Shown: piece by piece, positions 1 through 10,279 of the stretch
Layout: each line of letters opens with the position of its first letter
How positions within the stretch are numbered: the first letter of the stretch is position 1
DNA from: Cryptomeria japonica
Taxonomy: Eukaryota > Streptophyta > Pinopsida > Cupressales > Cupressaceae
DNA: 64,000 nt
Direction of reading: 5' to 3'
NCBI RefSeq assembly: GCF_030272615.1
Contig: NC_081410.1
Location: forward strand, 510,941,442-511,005,441
Translations under genes and position numbers: made by a program
The notes under the pieces: model-generated
The model's database searches: none
Told to the model about the DNA's origin: nothing
Seen by the model: only the letters and a program-made list of their open reading frames with translations

Positions 1-882
1 TTTGTTTTGAAGAATTAATTATTGGTATATTCATATTTGCATATTTGCTTTTACCGGCAAATAGGTCCAGGTTATTTAGGGTTACACCGACAGGTTTATC
101 TTTTCCAGATCAGCATAGCACGCTAGGGAGATGATTTATTATTGTTATAAATGCATTTAGCTGACATGTTTAATCGGTTATTGCATCACATACTATATTG
201 TACGAAAAATATTTTATTGTAATATCTTGTAGAGTCGACCTACTAAAATTGGTCTTAGGGTATGGTATAAATGTAAGTTTTTATTGTTTATATCAAGTGT
301 GAAATGCGAAAAAGAATTGAGTGAAGGTATATGTGAGATCAAGTAGGGATATACACGAGGACATCATTTGAAGGTGAAGTTAGGTTTTTGTAGAAGCATA
401 TCAACATTACACTAGTACTGAATCCAGCATATGAAGATGCTATTTTGTGCAGTACATTCTCATTGGATTTAACCATCCAACTGTAGTCAGTGTGACTCCC
501 ATTTTGTGATTGAGCAGTGAGCTCTAGGCCGTTGGCCTTTCTGCATGTGCAGACCCCATTTATGCACATTTATTATCTGCAGTAGTATCATCTGATTGTG
601 GGTAAGGTTTCCCACTGTGGTTTTTCCCCTTACAAAGTTTCCATGTACAAATATTGGTGTTATGTGTTGTGGATGACTTTATGTTTATGTTTCATGCATT
701 AATCCTTACCGGTATAGCAATTTATTGTTAACACTGTCTACCGGCATACTTAACTGGTTTACTGGTATTAAGCATCAAGTTGGTTAATTAGTTTTTGGTT
801 TGAATTTATTAGACAACTGATTAACCCCCCCCCCCCCCCCCCCCCCCCTCCGCCCCTTCTCAGTTATCTCTGAGACCTAACA
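1..882 (+). repeat. Copia-1 5' LTR (left end outside window)
   Basis: Aligns along its length to the 3' LTR from 13420 onward and ends in TAACA directly before the primer site, as that LTR does at 14275. It contains the shared copia hairpin (617-644), an ACCGGT site near 706, and a run of more than 20 C residues at about 826-848, against only 8 in the 3' copy. LTRs carry promoter and polyadenylation signals, but I could not place the TATA box or the R boundaries. Confidence 0.93.
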
Positions 883-884
883 AT

Positions 885-897
885 TGGTATCAGAGCC
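885..897 (+). promoter_or_regulatory. Primer binding site, tRNA-iMet type
   Basis: TGGTATCAGAGCC lies two bases after the LTR end. It is the complement of the 3' end of plant initiator tRNA-Met, the usual primer of plant copia reverse transcription. Confidence 0.92.
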
Positions 898-939
898 TAG
901 TCCACTTTTTGCAGAAGTTTAACAACTTGAGGAGATCCA

Positions 940-1488
940 ATGTCTACTAATAATTTCAGGAAGGACAGTCTTAAACTTGATGGAACCAACTATGGGATAT
1001 GGAAGATCAGAATGGAGACACATCTGAATTGCATTGGTAAAGACATCTGGGAAGTTACTAAGAATGGTTATACTACTGCTGTAGCTGGTCAGATTGCTCC
1101 AACTACCTTAGCTAAAGATGAAGAGAATGATTGCAAAGCAAGAGAAGCACTTTTGTTATCAAATCAACAAATCATGAGATTATCAGATAGGTCTACTGCT
1201 AAAGCTATTTGGGATCACTTGGAAACACTGAATGAAGGAGATTCCACAGTCAAAATTGCAAAACTTGAAAGCTTCCGAGTCAGGTATGAACATCTGAAAA
1301 TGGAAGAAGATGAAAAGATTTCTGCTTTTATGGAAAGAGTAAATGAAATTGTTTTGGGTATTAAATGTTGTGGAGGAACCTTGAGTGATGATGAAATTGT
1401 TTCAAAAATCTTAAGAGGTTTGCCATCGGCATATAAAATGAAGGTTACTGCTATAAATGAGTTAAAACAATGCCTAATACATCAGTAA
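940..1488 (+). pseudogene. Copia-1 gag, N-terminal part
   Basis: The first ATG after the primer site opens a 182-codon frame with the plant copia Gag N-terminus: a KLDGTNYGIWKIRMETHL-like start (the DUF4219/UBN2-type region of gag), then a helical segment with LSDRSTAKAIWDHLETL. Gag forms the virus-like particle that packages the RNA. The frame ends early because of an apparent one-base loss near 1467: the reading continues in another frame as MPNTSVTRDTLIGKL, the expected next part of Gag. This is one broken gene with the next entry, not two genes. Confidence 0.88.
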
Positions 1489-2879
1489 CTAGGGATACAT
1501 TGATTGGAAAACTTTCAGCTTTTGAAATTGAGGAATTTGGTCATGTTGCTACTATAAAGACAGATTTGGCCTTTAAAGCATCAACATCATCTGCTCCATC
1601 ATTTGACAAATCAGACTGGAGAGCCTTTTATGCAAGAGAACTTGAAGAATTCAGAAAGGAGAATGAAGAGCTTGAAGAATTTGAAGCACTATTTGCAAGA
1701 AAAATGCCAAAAGGTCCAATTGGAAGTAAGTATGAAGGTAAAACACCCTTTAAATGTTTTAACTGCAACAAGATTGGTCATATGGCTTCAAGATGCCTTG
1801 ATAGATATGCTAGACTAAGAGAAGAAGTTAGAAGAACATACAAGCCTAATCCTGAATATCAGAGATATAGATTTAAAAAGAACAAAGATAAAACTTGTTA
1901 CATTGCTGATGAAGGTGTGACTGATGATTCTGATGAGGATCCAACTGACAACGGATGGGTTTTTGTTGCTATAACAGAAGATCAACTGACACCTACTGCT
2001 CAACCGGTAGAACAAGCCCTAGCAGCTAAAGTTGAAGCAAAGGATGAATGGATCATTGACTCAGGATGCTCACATCATATGATTGGAGACAAAGGTAAAT
2101 TCTTGAACTTTCAAGAATACAATGGAGGTTTAGTAAGATTTGGAGATGACAAAGCCTGTTCAATCAAAGATAAGGGTTCAATATCTCTTGATGGTAAGCA
2201 TAACACTAACAATGTCTACTATGTTGAAGGATTAAAGCATAATCTTTTAAGTGTTGGTCAATTAGTTGAGAAGAGATTTCAGTTACAATTTAAAAATGGA
2301 AAATGTAAAATCATGAATAAAATTGGTTTGGAAATTTCAACCGGTAATCAGACTAGAGACAATATTTTTCATTTGAATAACAGTGAAAAGGCATGCTTAA
2401 TTGCATATATAGATGAAAGTTGGTTATGGTATAAGAGATTATGTCATGTAAACTTTGATTGCATGGTAAAAATCAGTACTTTTAAGGCAGTTAGAGATCT
2501 ACCTAAAATTGTAAAACCTCAGAATACAATTTGTAAGGAATGTCAATTTGGAAAACAAGTTAGAGCTAGTTTCAAAAGTATTCCAGAAAAATCCAATAAT
2601 GCTCTTAATTTAATTCACACTGATTTATGTGGTCCAGCTAGAACTAGAAGCTTACAAGGTGATAGATATTTCATGCTAATTATTGATGATTATTCTAGAA
2701 TGTGTTGGGTTACTTTTCTCAGAGAGAAATCAGAAGCACTTAGAAAGTTCAAACTATTTAAAGCAATGGTTGAAAATGAAACCGGTAAGAAAATCAAATG
2801 TTTAAGATCAGATCAAGGAGGAGAATTCACATTTAAGAACTTTAATACATTCTGTGAAGTGAATGGAATCAAAAGATAG
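1470..2879 (+). pseudogene. Copia-1 gag C-terminus, protease and integrase core
   Basis: This 469-codon frame carries the rest of Gag with a CCHC zinc knuckle (CFNCNKIGHMASRC at 1755-1796) that binds RNA. The aspartic protease follows, with active site DSG at 2058-2066 inside WIIDSGCSHHM. Then come the GAG-pre-integrase zinc region (LWYKRLCHVNF ... CKECQ) and the integrase core, with the first catalytic Asp in HTDLCGP (codon 2622) and the second in RSDQGGEF (codon 2811). The frame stops at 2877-2879 where a Gln is expected (CAG to TAG fits). The upstream join to gag needs a one-base frameshift near 1467. The order protease, integrase, RT identifies copia rather than gypsy. Confidence 0.92.
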
Positions 2880-3722
2880 TTATAAGCACCTCAGACACCA
2901 TAGCAGAATGGAGTTGTTGAAAGGAAAAACAAAACTATCTTGGATGCAGCTAGAATTATGTTATCAGAAGCAAATCTACCACATGTATTGGAGAGAGGCA
3001 GATAGCACTGCTGTCTATACATTCAACAAAGTTCACATCAAAGGTGAAACCGGTAAAACCTCTCATGAACTATGGTTTGGTAATACTCCTACTCTTAAGT
3101 ATTTCAGAATTTTTTGAAGTAAATGTTATATTAGAAGAGATGAGTATATTGGCAAATTTGATCCTAGATATTTCTTGGTTATTCATCTAAGAGCAAGGCA
3201 TATAGATGTTTTAATAAAAGATTGTAGAAAATTGTTGAGAGTACAAATGTAAAGATTGATGAACACTTCAGAGGAACTTCAAGATATATAGACTCTAAAT
3301 CGACAACAAAAATTGTGACAAATAAACCTATACTGAATCCACCGGTACAGAATGAAGATCCAGTTACCCCGGTATCATCAAAAGATTCCACAATAATTGA
3401 AGAACAACAACAAACTAAGACACCCTGGTATGTAAGATTGAATCATTCTGAAGATCAGATAATTGGAAACAAATTTAAAGGAGTTATGACAAGAGGAAGA
3501 TTGGCAAATGAAGAGGTATGTCTTATTTCTCAAATTGAACCATCCTCTATCAATGAGGCATGTGAAGATAAATTTTGGATTAAAGCTATGGAAGAAGAAT
3601 TAGGACAAATTGAGAAAAATAATACTTGGACATTAGTTTCCCGGCCTAAAGATAAAAATGTAATTGGAACTAAATGAGTATTTAGAAACAAGCTTAATGA
3701 AGATGGTAAGGTTGTCAGAAAT
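2880..3722 (+). pseudogene. Copia-1 integrase C-terminus and RT N-terminus
   Basis: Reading continues with APQTP, then NGVVERKN, which holds the third integrase catalytic residue (Glu). Three stops fall within about 14 codons (2877-2918), there is a frameshift near 2982, and another break near 3118-3200. The tail of integrase (SHELWFGNTP), an acidic linker and the RT start ([20 protein letters not shown]) can be read. A stop at 3675-3677 sits where copia RT has Trp (TGG to TGA fits). The gene is cut at 3722 by Gypsy-N1 and resumes at 11531. Confidence 0.88.
3718..3722. repeat. Target-site duplication GAAAT, left copy
   Basis: GAAAT precedes the Gypsy-N1 terminus TGTAAAG and is repeated at 11531-11535 after its other end GCTACA. 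Five bases is the usual LTR-element duplication. Removing the insert and one copy restores the Copia-1 reading frame. Confidence 0.95.
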
Positions 3723-4937
3723 TGTAAAGCGGAAAAATCACGATCGAACCCTAGTTGCTCTCCCCTCTTCCAACTCCAAGGAGAGAGAAGGGAGGTTCGC
3801 TAGGATTCGATGGTTTTCACTTAGGGGGGAGACTTTACATTCAAAAGAGGGGTTGAAACCCACAAGATCCAATCCTACGCAATGCAAGATTGGATGCTAA
3901 ATGAGTTTCAAGGGTTAAGACAGCAAGGCTACCCTCTTTTGTAAAGAATGTGCATAGAAGAATTGAGCTAGGAATGCATAGAAAGTGACAAAGATTCGCT
4001 TATAAACTGAGATAGGAATACAGTATGAAGTTGCGGACCTGGAATTAGCAGTAAAATGTCGATACGGCGCTGTCCTGCAAATTTGAGCAAAAGTTGTCGG
4101 GACGATGGCGCCCGGCGTCACGGTCCTCCGAAAAATCCGCAAAACGAAGGGGGATCTGTTCGTCTCTGCACAAGGATTCCAGATCTTCAATTTCAGCCGC
4201 GTACTTGCAACCTACACACAGAAAAACAAAGACGATTGGGGGGTTAGGGATTAGGGGTTTGCCTTTAGGTCAAACCCCGGTTTTGGAATTAACCAAGAAA
4301 TGAGCAAGAGCTGTAAATGTAAATGACTGTAAAACAAGTACTAATACCTTGTTCTAAGGATGTTTGTATCCTTATGTGCGAAGGTTTAGATGTTGTTGTT
4401 TGTTGTATGTTTGTATGTTGTATGTAGCATGTAGTATGTGATCTCCTCTTCAATGGTTGAATCCTTGTCTTGAATGCAACACTTAGCCTTGAATGGAGAC
4501 TTGAAATGATCAATTGCTTAAATGAATGCTTGAATGCTTGAATGCTTGAGTATAGTTTCGACGCTTTTTCCGTCATGTATGTGTTATGTCCAAATGAGAG
4601 AGAAAAATGTAGTTTATATACTTGCCAATTAGGGTTGATAGACTGATTTTCCCGACCTTAGGCCGACCAGGAAAGTTAATTTCCAAATTGCAAACAAAAA
4701 GACCCGAGACCCCTTAGGAGACCGGGCCCAAAATAGGACCCAGGGACTAGGGCGCGCCCTGGTCCCACCTCCCGGGACATCAGGGTGCAAGGAGGTTCAG
4801 GCCAGGGTACTTGAAAAATGCAGTTTTTGGTGTCGTGAGCAAGTTTCGGGGTCTCCATTCAGGTTGCGTGTTGCGTCGCCATCGTGAAGACCGAAATGCA
4901 GTCGAAATTGCAAGTGTCGCAATTTTAGGACGCTACA
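3723..4937 (-). repeat. Gypsy-N1 3' LTR (minus-strand sense)
   Basis: 1,215 bases from TGTAAAGCGG to GACGCTACA, almost identical to 10280-11530. It contains the element's GC-rich palindrome at about 4098-4126 and a second, nearly perfect 24-base palindrome at 4743-4766. The partner LTR has 36 extra bases at the second site, where the palindrome is doubled. Confidence 0.95.
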
Positions 4938-4957
4938 TTTAGCCCCCACTTTAGCGG
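4938..4957 (-). promoter_or_regulatory. Gypsy-N1 polypurine tract
   Basis: On the minus strand AAAGTGGGGGCTAAA lies directly against the 3' LTR start. This is the position and composition of the plus-strand primer used in reverse transcription. Confidence 0.85.
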
Positions 4958-5680
4958 GAGTATGTATGCTCATACTTCCGGTAAAGTACAAGGAAACAAC
5001 ATTGAAAAACTTTCACCACGTCAAGGAGGCAAGACACACCAAGCCCCCAGTGGACTAAGGATCTTACGACTTCGATTGACAAAGTAAAAGGGAAGATCAC
5101 GAGGGAGAACCATGACTGTCAGTAGTAAGGTTCCCTCACTATGAGTCATGCAAGAAAGATATCAAAAATTTTCAAGGCAAGGTTAAATTTGCCAAGAAAT
5201 TCTCAAGTATCTTGAAAAGATATGAACGGGATGTATGCCCCCCTACGTTAAAGCGATCACACACGCCTCACCCGGGGTGATTGTTTTAACGTAGTGATAC
5301 ACATAAGAATGAGAAAGGAAAGGAGCACGTTATCGCAAGGATTTAGCCCCCAAGTGTGAGATAAACCCAAGGATAATAGACACAAAACACAAAGCATGAG
5401 GTGACTTCGCTTTCCTTGGGGTCAGTATACTGTATGATAAGTCATGTATATATATCATATGTATGTATGCATAATTGTTCTTCATTCCCCAATCAAGGAA
5501 GGTCACCTAGAAGAAGGGAACACATGTGTCTTTTGAGTCAACATGAGAGAGATCGAGAGATCTCAATGCTTTGCATCGTCCTCAAGTAGACAACACTAAG
5601 GACAACAAATAGAAGAATGATAATAACATATAGAAGAAGTAACACAAGAGAGGAGGAGAGAATCTGCTATGCTAATGAAA
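4938..5680 (-). other. Gypsy-N1 3' untranslated region with strong hairpin
   Basis: This stretch between the gag stop and the 3' LTR has no convincing ORF. It contains an inverted repeat with 18-base arms at 5243-5260 and 5277-5294 (16 of 18 pairs) around a 16-base loop. Two further polypurine-like tracts, TGGGGGCT on the minus strand, lie near 5040-5052 and 5340-5356. In autonomous relatives the pol region would occupy this place. Confidence 0.7.
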
Positions 5681-8600
5681 CTAGTCTAGCACGTCATCTA
5701 CCCCCCGATCTTGCTGATCAATGTTTCGGGAAGGCAGGAAACACGCTAGAGGAGGAACATTCAACACAGCAGATGGAGCTATCACAAGATCCAAACAAGG
5801 GCTATGTTCATGTTCCGAGCCACATTGTTCTTGTCTAGGAGCTAGGATAAGTGCTTTAGAAAATTCATTAGATAAATGGTTATCAACATCAACAAGTTCA
5901 TATTCACTATCAGAAGCAAGAGAAGTAATATTTTCATCATGAATAACATTTTCATCTATATCATCATCAAGATTTATAAAAATAGGATCTTTAACTCGCA
6001 CAGGATCAAGACCATCATGCATCTTATGTTTAGGAGATTTAGGCTCAATGTTCGGCTGAGGAGAAAATGGAATAATGCTTGTTGAAGGTGTTTTTGGAGA
6101 TTTCAAAGTTTGAGCTCTAAGACGACGCTTTCGTCGGCGTTCACGTGCAGAACGATTTCGTCTAGTCTTAGTAGGAAGTGAAGAAGATTGAGGAGGAGGA
6201 ATGTTCTCATCCCTATCACTTGGGTGTTTAGGTTGTGGTCTCTTAGGCTGGATAATAGGAGAAGAAGAAGGTCTCTTCTCTCTATAAAAGGAAGGAGGAG
6301 GAACTGCTCCATATAAAGGAGGATTTTTTGGTTTAGGAAGGAGACCAAGTCGATCATGACGAGGAGGTATAGGTCTACTTTTAGGAAGTTTATTAGATAT
6401 AGACATAGTCACATCCATAGGGATGGGTTGGGAATCTTCTTGAGGAAAGACATTAGTTTTATCTTTCAAAGGAAGAACTTCCTTCTCAAGAATGATAGGA
6501 ATGTCAAGTTTAGGTGTTCTAGGTTCACTTAAAGATAGGATCATATCTGTTTTCCACTTTTGATAAGATTTGAAAAGATGATCACTTCGCGGAGGAAGGG
6601 ATTGGAACTGTTTAGGCCAAAAGTAATCAAGAGGAACACTAGAGGTTCTTTCAGCTGGTTTAAAGAGGCTATGATTGACAGTAACAACTTCACCATTATG
6701 GGGAAATTTCAAACACTTATGAATAGGAGAAGCAATAGCTTTCATGGAAGATAGCCAAGGATAGCCAAGCTTCACACGAAATTGTTCGGAAGATGGAATA
6801 ATAGCAAAGTTCACATCAAGGGATTTGTTATAGACCTCAATAGGCAATGTAATAGAACCAATTGCAGGAGAAGAAAATGCATCAAATAGTTTCACAATCA
6901 CATCTATTTTGTCATATATCACTTGATTCAATTGCAAAGTAAAAAGAAATTCTTCAGTAATAACATTAACCATGCACGGAGGATCAATAAGCACTCCACG
7001 GCAAGGTGTATTCTTGACTTTTGCAACTATGTATAAAGGACCATCAGGTGCCCTAATGGTTTCACTGGAATCAAATGTGATGGAAGGTTCTTTAGGGTTT
7101 TTTTGCTGCTCTACAAAGTTAATCACATTTGGAGTCATAGACATAAGACCATCAGATGAAAGAGAGGAATCATTAGTCTCAATCGCATCTGAGGTATGAG
7201 AAGGTAATGGATCAGTGAAAATCTGAAGATTTTGATTAGGAGGAGCTACAGATGTATTGCCTTTATCATTCACTCCAGAAACAGAGATAGTATTATTATC
7301 AATCAAATCTTGAATTTTACCCTTTAAAGAAAAACATTTTTCAGTATCATGCCCAGGCTGACGATGAAATTGACAAAAGGCTTTGTTATCAAAATAAGGT
7401 GAAGTAATCTTTGCAGGATCAATTTGTCTTATAGGAGGAAGAGTAAGCACATTTTGTTCCAATAACTTATTCATAATACTATGCAATGATTCATTCAAAG
7501 GAGTATACTTTCTTTCTTTCTTGAAAAATTTAGAAATAGGAGGCACACCTGATGCTGCATTCACATTGTTGTTGATGATGTTTTCATTGAATTTGATGGA
7601 GTCTCTGTTCGGTTTAAACTTCCCAAATGGTTGTTGACTGCTATCACCCTTATCACTCGGAGCCATAGGATGTGATTGTTCCATTTGACTCACAGTCAGT
7701 TGATAATTGTGAAGAGTGGCACACAACTGTTGGAAAGAAGTAAACTCAGAAAACAGAAGTTTGTCTCGAATATCTTTTTGTAAATTAGAAATAAAGATTC
7801 TTTGAATATCATTGTCAGGCACTGGAAAAGAAATTTGAGCATACAAATGCTTATATCTACCAATGAAATCAGTCACTTTTTCTTTAACACCTTGTTTACA
7901 ATGCATTAAATCAATCAAAGTAACTTTAGGACTTATATTGTTTTGAAATTGTTGAATGAAAGCATTTGCAAGTTGTTCGAAAGAAGTAATAGAATAGGAA
8001 GGCAACGAGCAATACCATTGTAGGGCTTTGTCTCTTAATGTCCTCGTGAATAGTTTTGCAAGCAACCTTTGGTCATAAGCAAAATCAGTACATATTGTTT
8101 GAAAAGTCTTAACATGTGTTAGAGGATCTCCTTTACCATTATAAAACTCCAAATACGGGATTTCAACATGTTTAGGAGGGATAGCTCGAACAATGTCAAG
8201 AGAAAGTGGGCTCGCAACATCAAATGTGGGCACACTAAACTTAGATTGATTCATAGAGGCAATTTGTTGCTGTAAAGAAGAGACAGTTTGTGCAAGATTG
8301 TTAATGGTCGCTTCAGTCGAAGAGTTCGTATTAGATGTGTTAGATTGAGATGGAGGCGTTATGTTATTGAAAGAAGGTAAAGAGTAAGGTGGTGGGACCC
8401 TATGATAATTAGTCATAGGAGATGATTGGGCAGGAGGAACACTACAAGGAGGAATGGAATGGTTAAACGAATTGCCCCCTTGCATTATGTTCATTTGCGG
8501 AGATGTAATAGGAACACTCATTGAAGGAATGAATGAAGAAGTCGGATTGAATGAAGGAAGAGGGCTGATTGAAAAGGAAGGATTGCCCTCATGACTGGTG

Positions 8601-9109
8601 ATCACAGGAGGAATGTCTTGTGTAGAAGTAGCCATTATGTTTGATGTAAAGGTAGGTATGCTAGCAATAGAAGTCATCAAAGGAATAGAATGATTGACTT
8701 GAGTAGGAGGTTGTGTATAACCTAAAGTTTCGGCACAACTCTTCATAGGCATCACGTTCGAATTCACAATGTGTGAAATACCACGCAAAATATCAATTCC
8801 ATTCTTATCACTTTGAAGCATACGTTTTAGACCCTCAATTAAAGGAAGAGCTTGACTATCAGGGTATTCTTGAGACATCCATTGTCGAAAATCGTCAAAT
8901 TGGTTCTCCAATTTCGAAAGTTGTTCTTCAGAAACCTCATGGAGAGCTTCTTCATCATTAGGAGGATTAGAGGAATTACCCATGTCCTCGTTAAAAAGGC
9001 TATTCAAATTAGGTTCCATCTCCTCAGTAGTTAAACCTCGGAAAGACTTAATTCTACGGCTTCGTCTAACGGGAATAGTGTAAGTAGGGCTTATTGTTGT
9101 AAAACTCAT
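5681..9109 (-). CDS. Gypsy-N1 Gag-like polyprotein with protease-like domain
   Basis: Intact 1142-residue ORF, the only long undamaged frame in the window. Residues 1-290 are Ser/Pro/Asn-rich and low complexity. Residues about 318-475 match a Ty3/gypsy retrotransposon gag domain (YLEFYNGKGDPLTHVKTF, ALQWYCSLP, FEQLANAFIQQF). Residues 579-592 (CQFHRQPGHDTEKC) are a CHHC variant of the zinc knuckle. Residues about 690-815 look like a retropepsin fold (GPLYIVAKVKN, GSITLPIEVY, LGYPWL), but the active site reads D709-P-P-C where D-S/T-G-A/S is expected, so proteolysis is doubtful. The C-terminus is Pro-rich, then very basic (KTRRNRSARERRRKRRLR, 981-998, possible nucleic-acid binding or nuclear import), then acidic. 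The start is the first ATG after the leader. No pol follows. Assignment to gag is firm; a working protease is not. Confidence 0.9.
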   Translation of the reverse strand: MSFTTISPTYTIPVRRSRRIKSFRGLTTEEMEPNLNSLFNEDMGNSSNPPNDEEALHEVSEEQLSKLENQFDDFRQWMSQEYPDSQALPLIEGLKRMLQSDKNGIDILRGISHIVNSNVMPMKSCAETLGYTQPPTQVNHSIPLMTSIASIPTFTSNIMATSTQDIPPVITSHEGNPSFSISPLPSFNPTSSFIPSMSVPITSPQMNIMQGGNSFNHSIPPCSVPPAQSSPMTNYHRVPPPYSLPSFNNITPPSQSNTSNTNSSTEATINNLAQTVSSLQQQIASMNQSKFSVPTFDVASPLSLDIVRAIPPKHVEIPYLEFYNGKGDPLTHVKTFQTICTDFAYDQRLLAKLFTRTLRDKALQWYCSLPSYSITSFEQLANAFIQQFQNNISPKVTLIDLMHCKQGVKEKVTDFIGRYKHLYAQISFPVPDNDIQRIFISNLQKDIRDKLLFSEFTSFQQLCATLHNYQLTVSQMEQSHPMAPSDKGDSSQQPFGKFKPNRDSIKFNENIINNNVNAASGVPPISKFFKKERKYTPLNESLHSIMNKLLEQNVLTLPPIRQIDPAKITSPYFDNKAFCQFHRQPGHDTEKCFSLKGKIQDLIDNNTISVSGVNDKGNTSVAPPNQNLQIFTDPLPSHTSDAIETNDSSLSSDGLMSMTPNVINFVEQQKNPKEPSITFDSSETIRAPDGPLYIVAKVKNTPCRGVLIDPPCMVNVITEEFLFTLQLNQVIYDKIDVIVKLFDAFSSPAIGSITLPIEVYNKSLDVNFAIIPSSEQFRVKLGYPWLSSMKAIASPIHKCLKFPHNGEVVTVNHSLFKPAERTSSVPLDYFWPKQFQSLPPRSDHLFKSYQKWKTDMILSLSEPRTPKLDIPIILEKEVLPLKDKTNVFPQEDSQPIPMDVTMSISNKLPKSRPIPPRHDRLGLLPKPKNPPLYGAVPPPSFYREKRPSSSPIIQPKRPQPKHPSDRDENIPPPQSSSLPTKTRRNRSARERRRKRRLRAQTLKSPKTPSTSIIPFSPQPNIEPKSPKHKMHDGLDPVRVKDPIFINLDDDIDENVIHDENITSLASDSEYELVDVDNHLSNEFSKALILAPRQEQCGSEHEHSPCLDLVIAPSAVLNVPPLACFLPSRNIDQQDRGVDDVLD

Positions 9110-10257
9110 GCACTAGAGAAGGAGAGAAAATTTTGATTTTAGAGGTAGCAATTTTCAGTAAAATCAGCCAATCTTCTGGATTTAACCTGTTAAATGCAAT
9201 CACGATAGTCTCCCGAAATTTCGGAAAAAATGTCCGGGACCGTGGCGCTCGGAGTGCAACACGGTCCTTGCAACTTTTTTCGAAATTTGCAGGGATGAAA
9301 GGTATGATGATTTTAAAGCTAATTTGAAAAAATTGAGTGATTTTACGATCTGTAGATAGGCCAAATTAAAGTTGCAATCTCAAAATTGAACCCTATCAAG
9401 ATTGTCGAAAAATGCAAAATTTGAATTTTGAAAGAGAGAGGGAAACTGAAATTTTGAATTTTATGATTTTAGAGGGAATGTCAAAAGCAATGCAAATTTT
9501 GAAATTTAAAAATTGACTCAATTTCACGCAAAATTCAATTTTGAAAGCGGAAATCAAAGTTGTTGTAATTAAGCACTTAATTTCAAAAGTCACAAAATGC
9601 AAGAATTTGAATAAAGCACTGAAATTTTTAATGAATGTTAACGCACTTTTCAGATTTAGGACAGTAAGAACACAATTTTGACACAAAATTTCAGTTTCAA
9701 TGATTTTTGAATATTTAAAAGCCTTAATCCAAGCAATCACAAGACCAACTTTGACTGTAATTTTGAAGGTGTTAAAATTGATAAAATCAGCCAAAATTCT
9801 GGATTTTAGCAGAAAAATACAGTAAGATCTCGCTCCCGAAATTTCAGAAAAAATGTCGGGGACGATGGCGCTCGGCGCCACGGTCCTCGCAACTTTTTTC
9901 CAAATTTTCAGGGATGAAAGATATTGTGATTTTATTGCGGAATCCAAAGTTACAGCTGATTTGGAGATGTTTTGATCAGTGAAATTGTCGGACAAAGGTT
10001 GAATCAAGAGGGTTTTAAAAATTAGGGTTTTGACACTTAACCACTTAATTTTCAAAATTAAAGCATAGATATGAATTGATAATTTGTAATAGAAGGGCAG
10101 ATCTGAAACAAGCATCAACAATTAATCATTTCACAAGCTTAATTACTAAAAAGAAATTTTAGGGTTTTTATGCAATCACCTCTAAAATTTTGCAAAAGAT
10201 CAAACATGGAAATGTAATCAATTTTTTCAGATCTAAGCATGAAAAATCAGAAAGGAT
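9110..10257 (-). other. Gypsy-N1 long 5' leader with direct repeats
   Basis: About 1.15 kb between primer site and gag ATG on the minus strand, AT-rich. It holds two direct repeats of roughly 150 bases (about 9159-9315 and 9786-9935), each centred on the GC-rich palindrome also found in the LTRs (9233-9276 and 9855-9888). A 241-codon minus-strand frame (9396-10121) runs through one repeat. It is Lys/Ile/Phe-rich with no recognisable domain, so I do not call it a gene. Leaders of retroelements usually carry dimerisation and packaging signals. Confidence 0.75.
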
Positions 10258-10276
10258 GTTCACGTCGGGTTCACCA
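10258..10276 (-). promoter_or_regulatory. Gypsy-N1 primer binding site
   Basis: On the minus strand TGGTGAACCCGACGTGAAC begins three bases after the 5' LTR. It has the TGG start expected for pairing with a tRNA CCA end. It is not the initiator-Met type used by the copia elements here, and I could not name the tRNA from memory. Confidence 0.8.
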
Positions 10277-10279
10277 AAA

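Noticed and set aside
4289-4576. 95-codon frames inside both Gypsy-N1 LTRs (also 10846-11133)
   Set aside because: They are present in both LTRs simply because the LTRs are duplicates; no domain and no start context.
9396-10121. 241-codon minus-strand frame in the Gypsy-N1 leader
   Set aside because: AT-rich composition, no domain, overlaps a direct repeat with the palindrome; more likely chance open sequence, though it is on the coding strand.
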